A DNA stretch of 64,000 bases from Cryptomeria japonica (Eukaryota; Streptophyta; Pinopsida; Cupressales; Cupressaceae), in NCBI RefSeq assembly GCF_030272615.1, contig NC_081415.1, positions 604,395,644-604,459,643 of the forward strand. The letters are read 5' to 3'. The notes under the pieces are model-generated. The model worked only from the letters and a program-made list of their open reading frames with translations, searched no databases and was not told where the DNA came from. Each line of letters starts with the position of its first letter. The stretch's first letter is position 1. This document shows positions 57,827 to 64,000 of the stretch, piece after piece. A program made the position numbers and the translations under genes.

Positions 57827-58828
57827 ATGGAGAGTTTGAGAAAACAGTTGGAAGGAGACCTTGAAGATTTTGATGTAGAAAAATTGAAGAATATCAAAAT
57901 TGAAGATGATCTAAGGAATGCAAAGGAATTCATTAAAGGACTTTAAGAGAACTTGGTTAGAGCACAAAACAAGAGGAAGGAACTTCATGAGCAAATGCAG
58001 AAACATGATGATGAAAAGGAAACTCTTAGTGATATTGCATAAAAATTGAGGCAAGAGAACACTAACATGAGGAATAACATGCAAGATTTAACCATGAGGC
58101 TAAGTAAGGATATTGAAGATAGGAAAAAGAATGAAGAAGACCTTACTAGAAGACTTAATGATGGAGCAAATAAAAATATGAGACTTTGTCATGATAATGA
58201 TATGCTAAAAATGGATATGATTCACATGCAACATGATAAAGAGGAGCTTAGGAGACAAATTGGCTTATTGGAAAATGAGTTGATCACTGCAAATGAACAC
58301 AAAGACAAATTCAAGAAAGGTTCATAAAATCTTGATGACATGCTAAAAAGATAAAAAACTGATGGAGATACAATTGGGCTTGGATTTGAACATGGAGAAA
58401 GTTTCGAGAGTGCATATAATTAAGATCACAATAAATTGGTAAGAAAATCTAATGCTTATAAATTTAATGGGAAATGTTTCAATTGCAACAAATTTGGTCA
58501 TAAAGAAAATCAGTGCAGATTTAGAAATAATCAGAATACAAACTCACCCACCAATCAATGTTCCAAATGCAATAAAGTTGGTCACAATTCAAAAAATTGT
58601 AGAATGAATGTCAAATGCTATGCTTGTGGTAGATTTGGACATTTATCTAATCAATGCAGAACACAAACTAGTCAAGGATATGGAAAAGCTATTAAGAGGA
58701 ATAACGTAACTTGTTATGCATGTATCAAGATTGGGCATATTGCAAAATTTTGTACAAGCAAGACTATATCGGTGAACAATAAAGGATCTAATGAGAAGGG
58801 AAAAGAAAAGGTAAATGAAATAAAGTAA
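57827..58828 (+). pseudogene. X1b ORF1, gag-like coiled-coil and zinc-knuckle protein
   Basis: ATG 57827 (MESLRKQLEGDLEDFDVEKL) to the stop at 58828 is 334 codons in one frame, interrupted by about five stops. Coiled coil: ENTNMRNNMQDLTMRLSKDI, then LLENELITANEHKDKFKKGS. Knuckles: CFNCNKFGHKENQC, CSKCNKVGHNSKNC, CYACGRFGHLSNQC and CYACIKIGHIAKFC, all four complete CX2CX4HX4C. This is the best preserved knuckle array in the window. The N-terminus parallels N ORF1 (KQLDGALTGYDAEKLKYIK). Confidence 0.9.
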
Positions 58829-59117
58829 GAATTTTTAAAACAATGGATTAAGAAGAGAGATTAGAGAGTTGATGAATCTGTCTTTGCACCGGTAGAATAG
58901 AGTAACCCTCCATCGGTAGGAGATTTTTCATCTAACTAAGGAATAATGCGATTTTTGAAGAAATTTTTGGTTATAAAGTATCGTAAAACCCTCTTTTCAA
59001 TCCACCAAGCATCCAAGAATTTAGAGAGTGTGAAAATGAGCAAGGCATCCTAAGGCGAAGTAGCAAAAGTGTTTTCAGGAATTCAAGGATTTCAAGAAGA
59101 GGTATTTATCTTTCAAA

Positions 59118-62100
59118 ATGGCATCTTCATCTTCTGCACCTGAGTTTATTGTAAACCCTACTATGGTAGAAAACATTAAGCACCCTAGGCTTGTGTTTAA
59201 GATCATCCCCGAAACTGCCAAGTAAGATGATTCTATTGGAGCTTTTTCAAAAATTTCGAAAGGAGTCGCTTTTGCCGAAGACCCTAGAATTTAAATTCAC
59301 TACAACATAGAAAATTTAGGGATGGATGACCTAAAAATCATGTACAATGATGTTATTACTGATGAACAAGGTTTGGTTAAACTAGAGCACAAGATTGTAG
59401 GAGACCTAGGATTTGTTTTAATTTTGAATATACCTGAATTTCTGAAAGAGGTAATTTGTCTTGTACTGAGCAAAGCTCATGGAGAGTTTATGTGGCTTCA
59501 CTCTGTTTTTAAAATCTCAAAGAAAGCAATCAAAGCAATTATTGGTTTACCCACAACTACTAGTAGGCCTGATAAAACTAAGAAGATACCTACAAAGGGT
59601 GTTATTGACCTAACTAGAGCCACATCCAACAACAAATCTCTTAGGGTTAATGACATTACTAATGCAAATGTGAGATATGTGAGCATGGTACTTGGCTATA
59701 GAGTGACTCATACAAATAGATTAAACTCTATTTCCAGCTTATGTATTCATAGTGCATATGAGATGGTCAAGAACAATGCTAGGATTGATATCTATGAATG
59801 GCTTAAGGATGAACTATTTGATAACCTGAAGAAGAGCAAGGGTGACAAGAGGGGACATTCAATTTTGGAAACCTACTTGTGTGTTTGATTCTTTACTTCA
59901 CCAAAGAGATATTCGGCATTAGTCATAAGGAATTTGGTTATGACATCTTGGTAGGCAAGAAAATCATGGAAGCTATCACCGATATAGTCTCTAACAGTGA
60001 CAACATTATAGAAGACTACTTAAAATACTTCCAAAATAAGATGAAAGCTAGAGAAAGGTTACCACAGAGCATAGTAGATAAGTATGATAAGCAAATCTAC
60101 TTTGTAATCAAATAAGATGAAACATGGATGGAAGTTGTTGCTCCTCGAACAATTTGGATGAAATATGATAAGACACTTCTTGATGAACCTAAGGAACCAT
60201 GTGAAGAAATTTTTGGTAGTGCTGAGACCATTGAGAGTGTTGTTTTGATGTAGAAGTAAAGAAAAAGAATAGAAAAGTTTATCAGAGATGCATCCAAGAT
60301 GGCTAAGGAGGTTAAGGAAAATGTAATGAACTTGAGTGGTATATCTATTAGTGAACTGGAAGGAATGAAACTAGAAGCTCATGTTTCACCGGTTATCACT
60401 TCTTTGGATACAAACAGTGGAAAAGCTGCTACGTTCAAGAGAGTAGAGAGGAAGAAGAGAAAACCCTCACCAGTGCCTTCTCCTTCTCCTAAAAAGGAAA
60501 GGACATTAAGGAATAAGCAGTAGGCTATAAGGGAGCCTAAGAAGAAACTAACCCCAAAGAAGAAACAACAACCTAAGACACCGGATACCCTTACATCAGA
60601 GGAACTGGTAAATGAGATAACACAAGATGGTAATCTTTGTAATGTAAATAAATTATATCATTCATTCAAAGATTCTGACAAGGACACAATAGAGTCTAGT
60701 ATTATTTTGCATTTAGACATATATAAGAAGGTTTTGATTGAAATTGTAGATGATCTACCCAATGACTTGCATTTAAGATGAGAAGCTAAGAGAATGTCAG
60801 TGATGGAATTAGATAAAAAGTTAAAAGTTGAAGCATTATTGGCAGTGCACCCTATAAATTCTAAAGAGGAAATTGATGAACTAATTTCTGAAGCAAACTG
60901 GTCAGTTTTTTGTGAGTGGACACCGATAGGTTAGCCTAATGGTTGGGAGAGTGAAAGAAATTGTTGATGAAACTACAGATAAATGGGACATATTTTTTGT
61001 TGAAAAATAAAAGAAAGAGGAAAGGGAGAGACAAAAAATGGATAAATATTTTGCTAAGGTATACCAGAAGGACAAAGGTAAAAGAAAAATTGGAAGTATA
61101 CCTGTTATAAAGGTCACAGATTACATTCCTCCACCAACACAGGATACTCCACCAATAACTTTAGATACGCCAGTACATACAGACAATCAACTGGATAAGG
61201 CAACTGAAGAAGTTACACATGATGACACTAACCTGGATTCTGAAATTCTTTTCACCATGAATATAGATACACAAGATATTAACATTGTTGTGGATAAAAA
61301 GACTGCAGAGGTTAAGACAACGATGCTAAGAACAGTGAGATCTCTGAGTCACCTGCACACACTATTGACTCTCAAAACATTGAAATACTGGCACAAGCTA
61401 AGCAACCAGAGACTGAGAAACTGATAGAGGATAAGGTAACTAACACTGAGAAACCGGAGATAGAGAAACTGACAGTTGCAGAGGTACTTACATAGACTGA
61501 AAAAACAAAAAAAGCTGAGGTAATAACATAGATACAGAAACTAGCTGAAAATGTAACTAAAGAGGAAGCAATTGATGGAAATAAGGAAGAAATAGTTAAA
61601 GCAATTGGGAAAGTATCTATTGAAAGGAAATCTAGAGCAAAACCAAGCACATCTACTAGAGAATTCAGACCCACTAATGTAACAAATGTTCTATTGGATT
61701 CTATTAAGAGGATAACAGATTGCAATGCCTTAGCATTTAAGGCCATTGATGACACAATACCTATTTTGAAGATGATTGTACCAACCTCTAAGATAGGTCA
61801 CATTGAGGATTCTTTAGGTAACTTGGATGCATTGTCCAAATTTATTGCTGAAAATGGTGAATGAGGAAACTGTAAAGGAAATAGTAGATAAAGAGAAAGG
61901 TGAATTCTTTGAGAAAACTATCAAAGACTGTACTGAACACATGGATTCACTATTACTAGTACTTAACTAAACAATTTTGGAATATAAGGAGTTGTATAGA
62001 GAAGCTTGCAAGCTTCACCACCTGACTAAAGATATTGATGAGGAAATTAAGAAGACACAGAAGGAGATCGATAACATTGCAAATAATATGATAGGTTCTT

Positions 62101-62423
62101 TGAGACTTATCTCAGTTTTTCAACAGGAAATGACACTTTTTTAGGAGAAGTTAGAAAAACTTGAGAAAGAGAAAGCAAGGATAAGATTAAATGCCCAAGA
62201 ATTGAAAAGAAAACTTGGTCCAAGATTGGAAAGTCTTATCACTCAGTTGGTTGAGCTATCAAACACAACAATTCAAGGAGAACAGTCACCAGAGCAAAAA
62301 AGGCACTATCTGACCAACATGATCCAACAAACAAAAACCATTCTTTCTGGCAATAACAAATTCATGCAGAGCCTGAATCTAATTCTGGCGGACATTTTTC
62401 AACTTGTACAAAACTGGTTATAG
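59118..62423 (+). pseudogene. X1b ORF2, novel long retrotransposon protein
   Basis: ATG 59118 (MASSSSAPEFIVNPTMVENI) to the stop at 62423 is 1102 codons overall. A frame change near 59865 and others later cancel out, and stops are present. N-terminal domain: VICLVLSKAHGEFMWLHSVF, KAIKAIIGLPTTTSRPDKTK, VSMVLGYRVTHTNRLNSISS, YEMVKNNARIDIYEWLKDEL. Middle (about 60300-61500): basic and Pro-rich (RKKRKPSPVPSPSPKKERTL), then acidic/Thr-rich. The C-terminal coiled coil starts near 61600, with RLNAQELKRKLGPRLESLIT and the end MQSLNLILADIFQLVQNWL. Length and domain order equal N ORF2. Confidence 0.85.
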
Positions 62424-62626
62424 GCTATGAGGTAGCATTTTTGTATTCTTTGATTCTTTTTGACATCCTTTGCCATTGATGTCAAACGAGGAGTAGTATG
62501 GAGAAAAACAAATGCACAAAAGAGATCACTTTCTTAGGAGGAGCACACTCTTTTTGGGATCAGATTTTGGACTTCATTTTTGGATAACAGTTTTGGATTT
62601 TTCTCATGAGTGTTGTCATCAATGCC

Positions 62627-62638
62627 AAAGGGGGAGAT
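62627..62638 (+). other. Polypurine tract of X1b
   Basis: AAAGGGGGAGAT is preceded by ATCAATGCC and directly followed by the LTR start TGTTGGCATT. About 200 bp of untranslated sequence (62424-62626) lies after ORF2. Confidence 0.93.
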
Positions 62639-63456
62639 TGTTGGCATTCTACACTCAATGAGAATATGGTTGATAATTTCATTGATGGCAACCAATCGGT
62701 AACAGGTTTCTACATGTACACCGGCATCACAGAAATCATACACTGGTAGGCACTGACACCGACAGGCACATTCACCAGCATCCATATTACACCGTCAATA
62801 AAGTACACTGACTCTCATGTCAACATGATACAAAGTTTTATTTATATGAATTGTATTTAAATATAATTAATTATTTGTAAGCTGACATGAAGTATTTTAA
62901 AGACTCATATATGTATGAGATCTGATAGATCATTTTGTATTGAGAAGGATAGGACATTTTTGCAATAGCATGGAATAGAAGGATATTATGTAAAGGCAAT
63001 GAAAGGTTTTGGTTAAGGTATCTAACTAAGCTTAAACCAGTACTGAACCAAGCATTAGAGATGCTATTTTGAGTAGTACATTGTACTGGATTTAATTATC
63101 CATTTTGTAGTTCGTGAGACTCGTCTATTGAGCAGTGAGCTCTAGGCTATTGGCCTTCCTACATATGCAGACCCATGTTGTAAGTAATATTTATTCATAT
63201 TGGCCAGTGAGTAAATATTGTGGGTCACAAATCCCACCGAGGTTTTTCCCACACCGGGTTTTCTCGCTAAAATATCTTGTGTTATGGTGTGCATCTATGT
63301 TGTCGTTGTTATTTCTATTTGTTTCATTATTTCTTGTTTACCGGTACATTAATTTAAGTTGAAAAGTTATAAATAAGTTCAGATTGAACACAAACTAGTT
63401 AGACACTGAGTCAGACCTCCCTCTCAGTGTCTTTGGGACTGTCATTGCATCTAACA
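62639..63456 (+). repeat. 3' LTR of X1b
   Basis: This 818-bp LTR pairs with 56949-57755 and ends GCATCTAACA. Confidence 0.92.
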
Positions 63457-64000
63457 ATTTTTAGGTGGAACATTACCAGATTGAATAGTTGTATTAGTGT
63501 CATGCTTCTTCTTCCTCTTTGCAGTACCAGATGCAGCTGAAGTGGTTACTTTTGGTGCTTTCTTTTGTGCTGGTATTTTAAATGTAACCTTCATAACTGA
63601 TTTCTTTTTAGCTTCTACCTTGAATGCCAAGGGTGTGTCATCCTTACATTTAGACTCTATTGTAACAGGCTCAATCTGTACTTTTGGATTCTTCCTCTTC
63701 CTGCCTTTCTCTGGGATAGCATCATTAATGCTTTGATGTCCTCTGAGACTGGAGCATGACACCTAACACTCCAAGCATGCAATTATTTTTCTTCTAAGTT
63801 TTGTGTGTTGTCTTTTATGATGTAATAATGGACCAACCATTTGGGATTTAGTAGAGCCATGGTTGTGTTGTCCAAGTTATCGATTGTGTCATTTGTGTTC
63901 AGGATGCTATCAGCTTAAGAACTTGTATTGCTAAGGTTGATCATAGGAGTAGTACTCTAGATCATTATCAGCATGTATTAGGGGTCTATTGTTTTGTGTT
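63457..64000 (-). pseudogene. Fragment of another retroelement protein, basic region
   Basis: The minus-strand frame 63762-63451 is Lys-rich (KKKSVMKVTFKIPAQKKAPK, then SAASGTAKRKKKHDTN), similar in composition to the basic middle of ORF2 in X2 (KVTKRSPAKKKSKVAPAK). Upstream sequence (to 64000) can be read as LLNPKWLVHYYIIKDNTQNL with stops. It runs off the window and has no diagnostic motif, so assignment to an X-type ORF2 is tentative. Confidence 0.4.

Larger units (their letters stand above)
56949..63456 (+). mobile_element. Non-autonomous LTR element X1b (same family as N)
   Basis: The 6.5-kb plus-strand element has LTRs 56949-57755 and 62639-63456, a degenerate primer site, ORF1 (57827-58828), ORF2 (59118-62423) and a polypurine tract (62627-62638). 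Both ORFs and the first 70 bases after the LTR match N. No 5-bp target duplication is visible (GGATT left, ATTTT right), so a flank has changed or been rearranged. The LTRs differ by very roughly 7-15% in the parts compared, so it is an old copy. Confidence 0.9.

Noticed and set aside
1-64000. CRISPR arrays, bacterial operons, riboswitches, host protein-coding genes
   Set aside because: No spaced short repeats, no operon-like gene runs and no non-transposon protein domains were seen on either strand.

Overview
This window is plant nuclear DNA made almost entirely of LTR retrotransposons. I found no host gene, tRNA, rRNA or CRISPR array. Ty1/copia elements primed by initiator-Met tRNA, a gypsy-type gag-protease element, long LTRs and layered nesting point to a large, repeat-rich seed-plant genome. 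A conifer or other gymnosperm would fit, but no species marker is present, so that is a guess.

Layout. Positions 1-4444 hold the left part of a minus-strand copia element (D: gag remnant, primer site, 5' LTR). From about 4445 to 46130 runs one old plus-strand copia element (B, about 5.4 kb without its inserts), split by three insertions. C (5826-19485, minus copia) sits in B's gag and itself carries a young gypsy-type element G (7162-14973, TSD CCAAG). X3 (19918-27343, TSD AAAGG) sits further along gag. A (29514-44678, minus copia, TSD CAAAC) sits downstream of B's integrase and itself contains N (33546-40144), which is flanked by a 487-bp duplication of A's integrase. Positions 46210-56830 are a second copy of B's 3' half plus its microsatellite-rich downstream sequence. 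This copy is interrupted by X2 (47458-55074, minus). X1b (56949-63456, plus) follows, then a fragment of another element to the end.

The most interesting content is a group of four elements (X3, N, X2, X1b) that have complete LTRs, primer site and polypurine tract but no protease, reverse transcriptase or integrase. Each has an ORF1 that looks like gag (coiled coil followed by three to four CCHC knuckles, about 333 or 430 codons). Each also has a long ORF2 (about 1030-1100 codons) with a conserved N-terminal domain, a Lys/Glu-rich middle and a coiled-coil C-terminus. I do not recognise ORF2 as a standard retrotransposon protein. The four copies form two subfamilies, (X3, X2) and (N, X1b). Their primer sites and polypurine tracts match those of the neighbouring copia elements, so copia enzymes probably mobilise them.

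All coding regions carry stops or frameshifts. The nesting gives a relative order: B first; then duplication of its 3' half; then C, X3, A and X2; G (inside C) looks youngest, with LTRs about 98% alike where I compared them.
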